DNA from: Limnohabitans sp.
GTDB lineage: Bacteria > Pseudomonadota > Gammaproteobacteria > Burkholderiales > Burkholderiaceae_C
DNA length: 7,099 nt
Direction: 5' to 3'
Assembly (NCBI GenBank): GCA_009693225.1
Contig: SHXP01000119.1
Span: forward strand, 1 to 7,099
Shown here: one piece after another, positions 1-6,867 of the stretch
Numbering within the stretch: position 1 is the stretch's first letter
How the letters are laid out: every line of letters starts with the position of its first letter
Translations under genes and position numbers: made by a program
Notes under the pieces: model-generated
What the model saw: the letters and a program-made list of their open reading frames with translations, nothing else
Told to the model about the DNA's origin: nothing
The model's database searches: none

Positions 1-222
1 TGCGTGGCAGCTTCCATCGAGATGGGCAACAAACTCGCGGCCATGCCGACCAAGGCGCTGGTGGCAACGCGCGCTCTGTTGCGCGAAGCCGGTACCCGCA
101 GCCTGAACCAGCAACTCGATGCAGAGCGCGACACCCAGTCAGCCATGGGGAAAACGCATGACTACATTGAAGGTGTCACCGCATTCCTGCAAAAGCGACC
201 GGCCAGATTCACCGGTCAGTAA
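1..222 (+). CDS. paaG: PaaG-type enoyl-CoA hydratase/isomerase, C-terminal part (partial)
   Basis: This is the last 73 residues of a crotonase-fold protein; the gene enters from the left edge, so the active site is not visible. PaaG (2-(1,2-epoxy-1,2-dihydrophenyl)acetyl-CoA isomerase) converts ring-1,2-epoxyphenylacetyl-CoA to oxepin-CoA in the cytoplasmic aerobic phenylacetate pathway. The visible tail carries QLDAERDTQ, then DYIEGVTAFLQKR, and ends RFTGQ. I recall E. coli PaaG ending with the same pattern (QLDxERDxQ, DYxEGVxAFLxKR, QFTGK), which fits better than PaaF. The stop is TAA at 220-222, followed after only 3 nt by paaI, which supports a paa operon. The E. coli protein is about 262 residues, so roughly 70% lies outside the window. 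The alternative is PaaF or another enoyl-CoA hydratase; the missing N-terminus would decide. Confidence 0.82.
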   Translation, partial: CVAASIEMGNKLAAMPTKALVATRALLREAGTRSLNQQLDAERDTQSAMGKTHDYIEGVTAFLQKRPARFTGQ

Positions 223-225
223 AGC

Positions 226-666
226 ATGAGCATCGCTGTCACTCTCGAAGAAACAGCCACCCGGGTCGGTCATGCCATGTTTGCTGTTGATGTGGCGTCC
301 AAGGACACCATGGGCATGGAATTGCTGTTGTGCGCGCCCGGTCATGCGCGCATGCGCATGCAGGTGCACGACCATCACTTGAACGGGCACGGCATTTGCC
401 ACGGCGGCTTTATCTTCACGCTGGCCGATTCCACTTTCGCTTTCGCTTGCAACAGCCACAACAAAAATGCCGTGGCAGCAGCAGCCAGCATTGAGTTTTT
501 AAAACCTGCTCAGTTAGGCGACGAGCTCACTTGCATCGGTGTGGAACAGGTATTGATCGGACGCCACGGTGTGTACGACATGACTGTGCGCAACCAGCAT
601 GAGGAAGTGATTGCCTTGTTCAGAGGCAAGAGCGCACAAATTCCTGGAACGGTTGTCGACCCATGA
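226..666 (+). CDS. paaI: Hydroxyphenylacetyl-CoA thioesterase PaaI
   Basis: A 146-residue hotdog-fold acyl-CoA thioesterase, close to the ~140 residues of E. coli PaaI. The diagnostic segment is at residues 53-77: NGHGICHGGF followed by TLADSTFAFACNS. Asp68 aligns with E. coli PaaI Asp61, the catalytic acid/nucleophile, and His59-Gly60-Gly61 forms the usual loop at the helix start. The C-terminal strand holds GVYDM and ALFRGKSAQI, also typical of PaaI. In the known pathway it is a housekeeping enzyme: it frees CoA from ring-hydroxylated phenylacetyl-CoA and other dead-end thioesters so that free CoA is not exhausted. The ATG at 226 lies 3 nt after the paaG stop, and the stop overlaps the paaK start as ATGA (663-666). 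No strong Shine-Dalgarno is seen, which suggests translational coupling to paaG. Confidence 0.93.
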   Translation: MSIAVTLEETATRVGHAMFAVDVASKDTMGMELLLCAPGHARMRMQVHDHHLNGHGICHGGFIFTLADSTFAFACNSHNKNAVAAAASIEFLKPAQLGDELTCIGVEQVLIGRHGVYDMTVRNQHEEVIALFRGKSAQIPGTVVDP

Positions 667-1961
667 AAACTGAATTTACTTTAGAGCCGATAGAAAAGGC
701 CAGCGAGGATGAACTGCGTGCGCTGCAATTACAGCGTTTGAAGTCAACTTTGGCCCATGCATACGCGAACTCGGCGGTGTACCGCGCCAAGTTCGACGCC
801 GCCGGTGTACACCCGCAGGATTGCCGCAGTTTGAGCGATCTGGCGAAGTTCCCTTTCACCACCAAGGCAGACCTGCGTGACAGCTATCCCTTCGGCATGT
901 TTGCCGTCGCGCGCGACAAACTGGCGCGTATCCATGCCTCCAGCGGCACCACCGGCAAGCCCACGGTGGTCGGCTACACCTTGAACGACATTGACACCTG
1001 GTCGCATTGCGTGGCGCGCAGCATCCGCGCCGCCGGTGCACGGCCCGGCGACACGGTGCATGTCAGCTACGGCTACGGTTTGTTCACCGGCGGACTGGGT
1101 GCGCATTACGGCGCGGAAAAACTCGGCCTGACCGTGGTGCCGTTCGGCGGCGGTCAGACTGAAAGACAAGTGCAATTGATCAACGACTTCCGCCCCGACA
1201 TCATCATGGTCACGCCCAGCTATATGCTGGCCCTGGCCGATGAGTTCGAGCGGCAGGGCTTGTCGGCGCGCGACAGCAGTTTGCGCCTGGGCATCTTCGG
1301 CGCCGAACCCTGGACCAATGACATGCGATTGAACATAGAGCAGCGCATGGGCATGGACGCCGTGGATATTTACGGCTTGTCCGAGGTCATCGGCCCTGGT
1401 GTCGCCAGCGAGTGTGTGGAAACCAAGGACGGGCCGACCATCTGGGAAGACCATTTCTACCCGGAGATCATCAACCCTGAAACAGGCGAGCCGGTGGCCG
1501 ACGGTGAACTCGGCGAACTGGTGTTCACCAGTCTGAGCAAAGAAGCCATGCCCATCATCCGCTACCGCACGCGCGACCTGACGCGCCTGCTGCCGGGTAC
1601 GGCGCGCACCATGCGGCGCATGGAAAAAATCACCGGCCGCAGCGACGACATGATGATTATTCGCGGGGTCAATGTGTTTCCGACGCAAATCGAGGAACTG
1701 ATATTGCGGCAACCCGCTTTGAGCGCGCATTACCAGTGTGTGCTCACCCGGGAGGGGCCGCTGGACCATCTGATGGTGAAAGTCGAAACCCTTGCCGGTC
1801 TGAGCCCGGATTCACCGCAAGCCAAAGCTGCGGCACAGGCGCTGGTGCATGAAGCCAAGGCTTACATCGGTACCAGTTTGAACGTGGAGTTATGCGCTGA
1901 AGCTTCGATAGAACGCAGTCATGGCAAGGCCAAACGCGTGGTCGATCTGCGCAAACGCTGA
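663..1961 (+). CDS. paaK: Phenylacetate-CoA ligase PaaK
   Basis: A 432-residue adenylate-forming enzyme, near the ~437 residues of E. coli PaaK. It makes phenylacetyl-CoA from phenylacetate, ATP and CoA, the entry step of the aerobic phenylacetate route in the cytoplasm. Motifs are visible in order: the P-loop SSGTTGKPT (93-101), GYGLFTGG (137-144), the substrate/adenylate motif IYGLSE (236-241), YRTRD (301-305), the hinge region GRSDDMMIIRG then VNVFP (326-340), and the C-terminal GKAKRVVD (421-428), which carries the likely catalytic lysine (Lys422 by analogy). A short N-terminal domain with AxAYANSAVYRAKF is typical of PaaK rather than of long acyl-CoA synthetases. The ATG at 663 overlaps the paaI stop by 4 nt, indicating coupled translation. 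The stop TGA (1959-1961) faces the converging peptidase gene with 5 nt between them. No truncation or missing motif is seen. Confidence 0.96.
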   Translation: MKTEFTLEPIEKASEDELRALQLQRLKSTLAHAYANSAVYRAKFDAAGVHPQDCRSLSDLAKFPFTTKADLRDSYPFGMFAVARDKLARIHASSGTTGKPTVVGYTLNDIDTWSHCVARSIRAAGARPGDTVHVSYGYGLFTGGLGAHYGAEKLGLTVVPFGGGQTERQVQLINDFRPDIIMVTPSYMLALADEFERQGLSARDSSLRLGIFGAEPWTNDMRLNIEQRMGMDAVDIYGLSEVIGPGVASECVETKDGPTIWEDHFYPEIINPETGEPVADGELGELVFTSLSKEAMPIIRYRTRDLTRLLPGTARTMRRMEKITGRSDDMMIIRGVNVFPTQIEELILRQPALSAHYQCVLTREGPLDHLMVKVETLAGLSPDSPQAKAAAQALVHEAKAYIGTSLNVELCAEASIERSHGKAKRVVDLRKR

Positions 1962-1970
1962 AGCCTTCAG
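1958..1970. repeat. 13-bp inverted repeat spanning both convergent stop codons
   Basis: CTGAAG, a single C, then CTTCAG is a perfect inverted repeat. It covers the paaK TGA on the + strand and the peptidase TGA on the - strand. As RNA it can form only about 5 bp around a 3-nt loop, with no T-run on either side. It is therefore at most a weak bidirectional transcription end signal, and it may be chance. No better terminator is visible between paaK and the opposing gene. Confidence 0.4.
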
Positions 1971-3739
1971 AGGGCGGAATTACCGGCCAGCCATTGACCG
2001 ACTTTGACCGGGTCCCGGATACCGAGTCGCCATGTCTGCTGTGTTTTTGCGGGCAGCCGCACCGGCAGTTGCAACAGCTGTCCGTCGCGCGCCACCAGTG
2101 CGGTGAAAGTCTTGTGCCTGCCCAGCAGGCCTGGCAGTTGATCAATCCGTTTGATGCGCCAGCTGTCGGCCGTTGTACTTTGCGCGGCCACAGTCACGCC
2201 CAGCCATTCGTCGCCGGGGGCGAAACCCGCAAGCTCGGCGGCACTGCCGTTGAGCACGGTTTGCACCTGAATGGCATGATTTTCCTGCACGCGCAAACCG
2301 AGTTGCTGAGCCAGTGCAGCCTTGTCCTCGGCGATGTCCACGCCCTGAGCTGTCAACATTTCGCGCAAGGGCAAGTCGGCTGTGCCGTGTACCCAGGTCT
2401 TGATGTCGCGTTGCCAGCTGCGCCCGGTGATGTCTTTCAAAACCTGCAATAAATCATCCTCCTGCATGGGGCCTGCCTTGCAGCGTTTCCATAAACCGCG
2501 CATGACTTCGTCCAGGCTGTGGCCGGATTGGCGCAATGACAAATCCAGGCACAGGCCGACCAACGTACCTTTGGCGTAATAGCTGACTGACAGATTCGGG
2601 CTGTTGGCGTCCGGGCGGTAGAGTTTGGTCCAGGCTTCAAAGCTGGCTTGTGCCACGCTGTGTTTTTTGCGCCCCGGGGTTTGCAACACATTGTTGATGG
2701 TTTTGGCCAGCAGCTTCAAATACACCGCCGGTGAAATCAGCTCGGCGCGACACAGCAACACATCGTCGTAATAACTGGTGATTCCCTCGAAGAACCACAG
2801 CAGGTCGGTGTAGTTCTCCTGAGAATAGTCATAACTTGCCAGTGAAACAGGTCGCAGTCGCTTGACGTTCCAGGTATGGAAATACTCATGACTGATGAGC
2901 CCCAGCAGACTGACATAGCCGTCACTGTGCAGGCTCTGGTCCACGCGCGGCAGGTCTTCGCGCTTGCATATCAAGGCAGTGCTGTGCCTGTGCTCGAGAC
3001 CGCCGTAGCCGTCGGCCACCGCATTGATGAGAAACACATAACGGTCATGGACGGCTTTGCCTTTACCGTGCCAGAAATGGATTTCTGTTTCGCAAATGCG
3101 TCGTGTGTCTGCCAGCAGGCGGGCGCCGTCGAACGAGGGCGCAGCACCGGTGACCACCACAGTGTGCGGCACGCCTCGGGCGACCAAACTGCCGGACCAG
3201 AAGCCGGCCATTTCCACCGGTGAATCAGCCAGTTCATCGTAGCCGGCGGCGCTGTAAAGCCCGAAGCCGTTGGCAGCGGTTTTCAAGGGTTGCAATGCTG
3301 TGGCCAGGCGCCAGTGCGGGCATTGGGCAGGCTGTGAAATATGCAGTGAGTGTGTTTGCTGCTCGTGACCAGCGGCGATCAGACACAGACTGGTCGGGTT
3401 GAAAAAACCGCGCAAGGCATCCAGCCAGGCGGTGCGCACCGATGCGTCATACGCATGCACCTGGTAGTGAAGAGTCAATGGTGTTGATGCATCAGCCTGC
3501 ACTTGCCATGCGGCCTTGGCGGTTTGCGTGACAGCGCATTCACGGCCCAGCTGGCTGGCTTTGAGCAGGCTCAGTTGCTTGGAGAATTCGCGCACCATGT
3601 AACTGCCGGGTATCCACACCGGCAATTGCAGGATTTGTAAGGCAAAGGGTTGGGCAATCGTCAGCGTGACGCGCCACAGATGAGCATGCAGATCGAGTAC
3701 TTCAATCTGGTAATGCACATCTGCGGCAAGCGGTTTCAT
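1967..3739 (-). CDS. M61 family metallopeptidase (glycyl aminopeptidase family) with PDZ domain
   Basis: A 590-residue zinc peptidase. The N-terminal beta domain (residues 1-~170) holds the family signature VWIPGSYMVREFSK (41-54). The catalytic part has DGYGGLEH (243-250), the zinc motif HEYFH (284-288) followed by TWNVKRLRP, and the third ligand Glu318 in FFEGITSYYDD. A PDZ domain near residues 475-565 is marked by GSAAELAGFAPGDE (498-511). The M61 family includes the Sphingomonas glycyl aminopeptidase, and the full length (~600 residues) is usual for it. No signal peptide is visible, so it is probably cytoplasmic. The physiological substrate in such bacteria is not something I can name. The start ATG (3737-3739) overlaps the upstream dsbC-type stop as ATGA, so translation is likely coupled. 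It is the last gene of the leftward operon, converging on paaK. Confidence 0.93.
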   Translation of the reverse strand: MKPLAADVHYQIEVLDLHAHLWRVTLTIAQPFALQILQLPVWIPGSYMVREFSKQLSLLKASQLGRECAVTQTAKAAWQVQADASTPLTLHYQVHAYDASVRTAWLDALRGFFNPTSLCLIAAGHEQQTHSLHISQPAQCPHWRLATALQPLKTAANGFGLYSAAGYDELADSPVEMAGFWSGSLVARGVPHTVVVTGAAPSFDGARLLADTRRICETEIHFWHGKGKAVHDRYVFLINAVADGYGGLEHRHSTALICKREDLPRVDQSLHSDGYVSLLGLISHEYFHTWNVKRLRPVSLASYDYSQENYTDLLWFFEGITSYYDDVLLCRAELISPAVYLKLLAKTINNVLQTPGRKKHSVAQASFEAWTKLYRPDANSPNLSVSYYAKGTLVGLCLDLSLRQSGHSLDEVMRGLWKRCKAGPMQEDDLLQVLKDITGRSWQRDIKTWVHGTADLPLREMLTAQGVDIAEDKAALAQQLGLRVQENHAIQVQTVLNGSAAELAGFAPGDEWLGVTVAAQSTTADSWRIKRIDQLPGLLGRHKTFTALVARDGQLLQLPVRLPAKTQQTWRLGIRDPVKVGQWLAGNSAL

Positions 3740-4470
3740 GGCTGCTTGGCCAGCATTTTTTCGATTTGCGCCAGATCAATCGCACCGGGTACGCGTGTGC
3801 CGTCGGTGAAGATCAGGGTGGGCGTGCCGGTGATTTTCATTTTCTGGCCGAACTCGGTGTTGCGTTTCAAAGCCGCGGTGTCACAGGCGGCAGAGACCGG
3901 TGTCTGATCGCGCACCATCCAGTCCTGCCAGCTTTTGGCGGGCTCTTTGGCGCACCAGATGGATTTGGATTTCTCCACCGAGTCCTTGCCCAAAATGGGG
4001 TACAAAAACAGGTAAACCGTGATGTTGTCCGCCTTGGCAAGATCGCGCTCAAAGCGTTTGCAATAGCCGCAGTTAGGATCTTCAAACACGGCCAGCTTGC
4101 GCTCGCCGTTGCCTCGAACAATGGTGATCGCGTCTTTGACAGGCAGGGTTTTGAAATCGATGGCGGTGATTTTCTGCACCCGCTCGTCAGTCAGGTTGCG
4201 CTGCGTTTTGGTGTCAATCAGTTGACCTTGCAATAAATAGCTGCCGCTGGCATCGGTGTAATAAATCTCGGTGCCGTCAACCCGCAGTTCAAACAAGCCC
4301 GCCATGGGCGTGCGCCGCACCTCGTCAATCGGCTGAATATGCGGCATGCGTTCTTTGAGGTTTTTGCGGATCAAGACTTCCTCGCCTTGGGCAAATACCG
4401 CGCCGCCGGTGAGCAGTGCGGACCAAAAAAAGGCGGATGGAATATTGAGATGGCGTAGAGAGGTGATCAT
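3736..4470 (-). CDS. dsbC: Periplasmic DsbC/DsbG-type thiol:disulfide isomerase
   Basis: A 244-residue precursor (E. coli DsbC is ~236) of a periplasmic protein that reshuffles wrong disulfides and is kept reduced by DsbD in known systems. Residues 1-27 form a signal peptide: a hydrophobic stretch, then AVFA before Gln28. Residues ~28-105 match the N-terminal dimerisation domain (GLFELRVDG then IYYTDASGSYLLQG). The thioredoxin-fold domain has the active site CGYC (134-137), identical to E. coli DsbC. A second cysteine pair, Cys173 and Cys196, probably gives the structural disulfide, and cis-Pro217 lies in TGTPT. I chose the ATG at 4470 because the signal peptide begins there and GGGGA sits just upstream on the - strand. 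A longer in-frame start at 4617 would overlap the upstream gene by ~130 nt and bury the signal peptide. The spacing to the upstream gene is 17 nt. DsbG is the alternative, but the CGYC favours DsbC. Confidence 0.92.
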   Translation of the reverse strand: MITSLRHLNIPSAFFWSALLTGGAVFAQGEEVLIRKNLKERMPHIQPIDEVRRTPMAGLFELRVDGTEIYYTDASGSYLLQGQLIDTKTQRNLTDERVQKITAIDFKTLPVKDAITIVRGNGERKLAVFEDPNCGYCKRFERDLAKADNITVYLFLYPILGKDSVEKSKSIWCAKEPAKSWQDWMVRDQTPVSAACDTAALKRNTEFGQKMKITGTPTLIFTDGTRVPGAIDLAQIEKMLAKQP

Positions 4471-4487
4471 AAATTCCCCGGTTGAAT

Positions 4488-5606
4488 TCAATGCATGGCT
4501 TGCTGTACCGTCCATTGCTTGAGCGGTGTGAATTGGTTGAAACTGTTCAAGCCCCAATTGCGCAGTGTTTGAATGGCAGTATTCGGGTGATTGAACAAAC
4601 GCTGCAAGCCGTCGCAAGCCAGCCAGGTGACTTGCAGACCGGCTTTGCGCGCACGCTCGTAACGGCGCAGCAAAAACCGGTCGTCGACACTGCGCCAGTA
4701 CGCGGTGGTTTCGCGTTCTTTCAGCACCGCGGCCAGTTCGCTGACATCGGCCAGGCCCAGGTTCAGACCCAGACCCGCCAGTGGGTGGATGCTGTGTGCG
4801 GCGTCGCCGGTCAGCACCCAGGCACCGCCATCGTCAAAACGCCCGCTCCAGTGCGCGGCCTTGGCAAGTTGCAAGGGCCAGACCTGTGCGGCGCTGCTGA
4901 CTTGCAGTTCGCCCAAGGTCTGCCGGCTGGCTTGTGTGATGGCATCGGACAGTTGCTCGGGCGAGACGTGTTGCAATTGCACTGCCCGCGCAGACGGCAT
5001 GGACCAGACCACCGCGGCTTCGTCACCGGCACTGCCGCCCATGGGCAGCAGCGCCAGGATGTCGAGTTCATGGCCGTTTTGATTGAACCATTGCAAGGCC
5101 TGCTGGCGGTGCGGTTTGGCGCAGCGCACGCGGGTGGCCAGCGCGTGCTGCGCATAGGGCAGAGTGTCGTAGGCGACGCCCAGGTCCTGGCGTGTGCTGC
5201 TGTGGCGGCCTTCGCAGACCACGGTCAGTCTGGCTTTGACGGGCGCGTCCACCCGCTGTATGGAGGGTTGAAAAGTGATGGCGTCTGCCAGCAGATTTTC
5301 CAATGCGGGCACATCGACAATATGGGTCAGGCCATGGATAGAAGGTGACTGAAACTGCACCTGGCCGCCGGCATCGCCCCAGACCCGCATGGATTGAACG
5401 GGCGTGGCCTGCCCGGCGTCCGGCCAGCAACGCAAGTCTGACAGCAGTTCGTGAGAACGGGCATTCAAAGCAAAGGCGCGCACGTCGTTGACCACCGGCG
5501 GCTGGCCGGCCAGGGCAACGCGCAGGCGCTGGTGCGCCAGCAGCAAGGCCAGTGTGCTGCCTGCAACGCCGCTGCCGCGGATGCAAATATCAAAGGACGA
5601 AGTCAT
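4488..5606 (-). CDS. UbiH/UbiF-type FAD-dependent monooxygenase
   Basis: A 372-residue flavoprotein of the ubiquinone hydroxylase (UbiH/UbiF/UbiI/COQ6) family, expected to hydroxylate the ring of a ubiquinone precursor at the membrane's inner face. Visible elements are the N-terminal Rossmann GSGVAG (11-16) in ICIRGSGVAGSTLALLLA, the arginine motif VRAFALNARS (42-51), a DG-type motif in the variant form VCEGRHSSTR (130-139), and the FAD ribityl-binding motif TGDAAHSIHPLAGLGLNLG (266-284). The stretch between the VDVPALE segment and the DG-type motif looks ~20 residues shorter than in classical UbiH, and Asp is replaced by Glu132. I recall similar CEGR variants in Comamonadaceae. The start is the ATG at 5606, where the flavin fold begins; extending to 6080 would run antisense across ychF. 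Which ring position it acts on cannot be told from sequence, so no symbol is given. It is the first gene of the leftward operon. Confidence 0.85.
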   Translation of the reverse strand: MTSSFDICIRGSGVAGSTLALLLAHQRLRVALAGQPPVVNDVRAFALNARSHELLSDLRCWPDAGQATPVQSMRVWGDAGGQVQFQSPSIHGLTHIVDVPALENLLADAITFQPSIQRVDAPVKARLTVVCEGRHSSTRQDLGVAYDTLPYAQHALATRVRCAKPHRQQALQWFNQNGHELDILALLPMGGSAGDEAAVVWSMPSARAVQLQHVSPEQLSDAITQASRQTLGELQVSSAAQVWPLQLAKAAHWSGRFDDGGAWVLTGDAAHSIHPLAGLGLNLGLADVSELAAVLKERETTAYWRSVDDRFLLRRYERARKAGLQVTWLACDGLQRLFNHPNTAIQTLRNWGLNSFNQFTPLKQWTVQQAMH

Positions 5607-5612
5607 GAAACC

Positions 5613-5618
5613 ATTGTA
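5613..5618 (-). promoter_or_regulatory. Candidate -10 box for the hydroxylase/dsbC/M61 operon
   Basis: On the - strand this reads TACAAT, 5 of 6 matching TATAAT, with 6 nt between it and the ATG at 5606. Transcription would then start at or beside the ATG itself. The matching -35 region is poor (AAATTC at 17 nt spacing). The prediction rests on one hexamer and is weak. Confidence 0.3.
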
Positions 5619-5633
5619 GGAGTTGGCTGGCCG

Positions 5634-5639
5634 TAGAAT
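5634..5639 (+). promoter_or_regulatory. Candidate -10 box for ychF
   Basis: TAGAAT matches 5 of 6 positions of the sigma-70 -10 consensus and lies 54 nt before the ychF ATG, leaving a normal leader of roughly 45 nt. The best -35-like hexamer nearby, TTGTAG (5614-5619), sits only 14 nt upstream, which is too close for a standard promoter. Confidence is therefore limited. Confidence 0.3.
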
Positions 5640-5681
5640 TTCAGGCTTTGCGCACAACCCTAGCCTGCGCTTTAGCTTTCC

Positions 5682-5686
5682 AAGGA
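5682..5686 (+). promoter_or_regulatory. Shine-Dalgarno of ychF
   Basis: AAGGA lies 7 nt before the ATG at 5694, a standard ribosome-binding site that fixes the ychF start. Confidence 0.7.
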
Positions 5687-5693
5687 AACAGCC

Positions 5694-6785
5694 ATGAGTT
5701 TGAAATGCGGCATCGTGGGCTTGCCCAACGTCGGCAAGTCCACCCTGTTCAACGCCCTGACCAAAGCGGGCATTGCGGCTGAGAATTACCCGTTTTGCAC
5801 CATTGAGCCGAACGTCGGCGTGGTCGAGGTGCCGGACACCCGTCTGGCCCAATTGTCCGAGATCGTCAAACCCGAGCGCATCGTCCCTGCCATTGTCGAG
5901 TTTGTCGACATCGCCGGCCTGGTCGCCGGGGCCAGCACCGGCGAAGGTCTGGGCAACCAGTTTCTGGCGCACATCCGCGAAACCGATGCCATCGTGAATG
6001 TGGTGCGCTGTTTTGAAGACGACAACGTGATTCACGTGGCCGGCAAAGTGGATCCGATCTCTGACATCGACGTGATTCAAACCGAGTTATGTCTGGCTGA
6101 CCTGGGCAGTGTTGAAAAAGCCTTGCACCGGCATCAGAAAACCGCGCGCTCCGGCGACAAGGAAGCCGCCAAACTTGTCGCTATTCTGGAGCGCTGCCAG
6201 CTTACGCTGAACGACACTAAACCGGTTCGCACCATCGATTTCAGCAAGGAGGAGAAGCTCGCGGTCAAGCAGTTTTTCCTGATCACCGCCACGCCCGCCA
6301 TGTTTGTCGCCAACGTGGCCGAGGACGGTTTCGAGAACAACCCCATGCTCGATCGCCTCACCAAATTTGCGCAGGCGCAGCACGCACCGGTGGTCGCCAT
6401 CAGCGCCAAGCTCGAAGCCGAGATGAGCGAGATGAGCGATGAAGACCGCGACATGTTCCTGGCTGAACTCGGGCAGACTGAACCCGGCTTGAACCGCCTG
6501 ATCCGCTCGGCCTATACCTTGCTGGGTTTGCAAACTTACTTCACCGCTGGCGTGAAGGAAGTGCGCGCCTGGACCATACGTGTGGGCGACACCGGCCCGC
6601 AAGCCGCCGGCGTCATTCACACCGATTTTGAAAAGGGCTACATCCGCGCCCAGACGATTGCCTTCGATGATTTCATTCAGTACAAAGGCGAGCAAGGTGC
6701 CAAAGACGCCGGCAAGATGCGCGCTGAAGGCAAGGAATATGTGGTGAAAGACGGTGACGTGATGAACTTTTTATTCAGCAGTTAA
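5694..6785 (+). CDS. ychF: Redox-regulated ATPase YchF (OLA1 family)
   Basis: A 363-residue protein, the same length as E. coli YchF. It is an Obg-related P-loop NTPase that prefers ATP to GTP, binds ribosomes, and is linked in E. coli to translation initiation choice and oxidative stress response. The Walker A/G1 is GLPNVGKS (9-16), G3 is DIAGLV (72-77), and the G4 position is NVAE (207-210) instead of the GTPase NKxD, the known reason for ATP preference. ISAKLE (236-241) fits the G5 region. Between G3 and G4 lies the helical arm (roughly 130-200). The C-terminal TGS domain (about 280-363) begins LQTYFTAGVKEVRAW and ends YVVKDGDVMNFLFSS. The gene stands alone on the + strand with its own upstream region and ends in an intrinsic terminator about 40 nt after the stop. 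Nothing is missing. Confidence 0.97.
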   Translation: MSLKCGIVGLPNVGKSTLFNALTKAGIAAENYPFCTIEPNVGVVEVPDTRLAQLSEIVKPERIVPAIVEFVDIAGLVAGASTGEGLGNQFLAHIRETDAIVNVVRCFEDDNVIHVAGKVDPISDIDVIQTELCLADLGSVEKALHRHQKTARSGDKEAAKLVAILERCQLTLNDTKPVRTIDFSKEEKLAVKQFFLITATPAMFVANVAEDGFENNPMLDRLTKFAQAQHAPVVAISAKLEAEMSEMSDEDRDMFLAELGQTEPGLNRLIRSAYTLLGLQTYFTAGVKEVRAWTIRVGDTGPQAAGVIHTDFEKGYIRAQTIAFDDFIQYKGEQGAKDAGKMRAEGKEYVVKDGDVMNFLFSS

Positions 6786-6822
6786 ACAGAACATCGGATT
6801 CCTGTGGATTTCACCGGACAGA

Positions 6823-6837
6823 CTAAACCCCGTTTAG
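6823..6837 (+). other. Alternative hairpin overlapping the ychF terminator stem
   Basis: CTAAAC, three C, then GTTTAG forms a perfect 6-bp stem with a 3-nt loop. It uses the same bases as the left arm of the terminator, so the two structures exclude each other. Whether it matters for termination is unknown; short stems like this also arise by chance. Confidence 0.35.
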
Positions 6838-6857
6838 CCCAGTGCTTGCGGGGTTTT
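6825..6857 (+). terminator. Rho-independent terminator of ychF
   Basis: AAACCCCG (6825-6832) pairs with CGGGGTTT (6849-6856) across a 16-nt loop. The 3' arm runs into a short T-tract (TTTT at 6854-6857) followed by GTG and TT. The strong GC core and position 40 nt after the ychF stop support a terminator, although the T-run is short and partly inside the stem. Confidence 0.7.
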
Positions 6858-6867
6858 GTGTTCCTTG

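Larger units (their letters stand above)
5607..5693. promoter_or_regulatory. Divergent promoter region between the hydroxylase operon and ychF
   Basis: These 87 nt separate the two divergently transcribed start codons, so both promoters should lie here or just inside the genes. Two -10-like hexamers are visible, one on each strand, and are listed separately. I see no obvious operator palindrome, riboswitch or small RNA. Confidence 0.6.

Noticed and set aside
1592..1602. Isolated CCGGGTA-type motifs at about 1592 (paaK), 3605 (M61 gene) and 3784 (dsbC).
   Set aside because: They are single copies inside conserved coding sequence, where the amino acids explain them; only the cluster before the integrase is treated as meaningful.
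744..1769. Long open frame (341 codons) antisense to paaK.
   Set aside because: It is a shadow of GC-rich codon usage on the opposite strand, with no recognisable domain and lying wholly inside a well-supported gene.
4471..4617. Upstream in-frame start extending the DsbC-type protein by 49 residues.
   Set aside because: It overlaps the hydroxylase gene by ~130 nt and would place ~50 residues before a clear signal peptide that starts at the 4470 ATG.
4482..5348. Long open frame (288 codons) antisense to the hydroxylase gene, and similar frames opposite ychF (6087-6695).
   Set aside because: Composition is that of reversed codons, there are no motifs, and the sense-strand genes are clearly real.
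5607..6080. N-terminal extension of the hydroxylase reading frame to 6080.
   Set aside because: It runs antisense across the ychF promoter region and first 387 nt of ychF; the flavin Rossmann strand begins right at the 5606 ATG.
6800..6818. Imperfect hairpin TCCTGTG / CACCGGA between the ychF stop and the terminator.
   Set aside because: One mismatch in a 7-bp stem and no T-run; it is too weak to call a second terminator or an attachment site.
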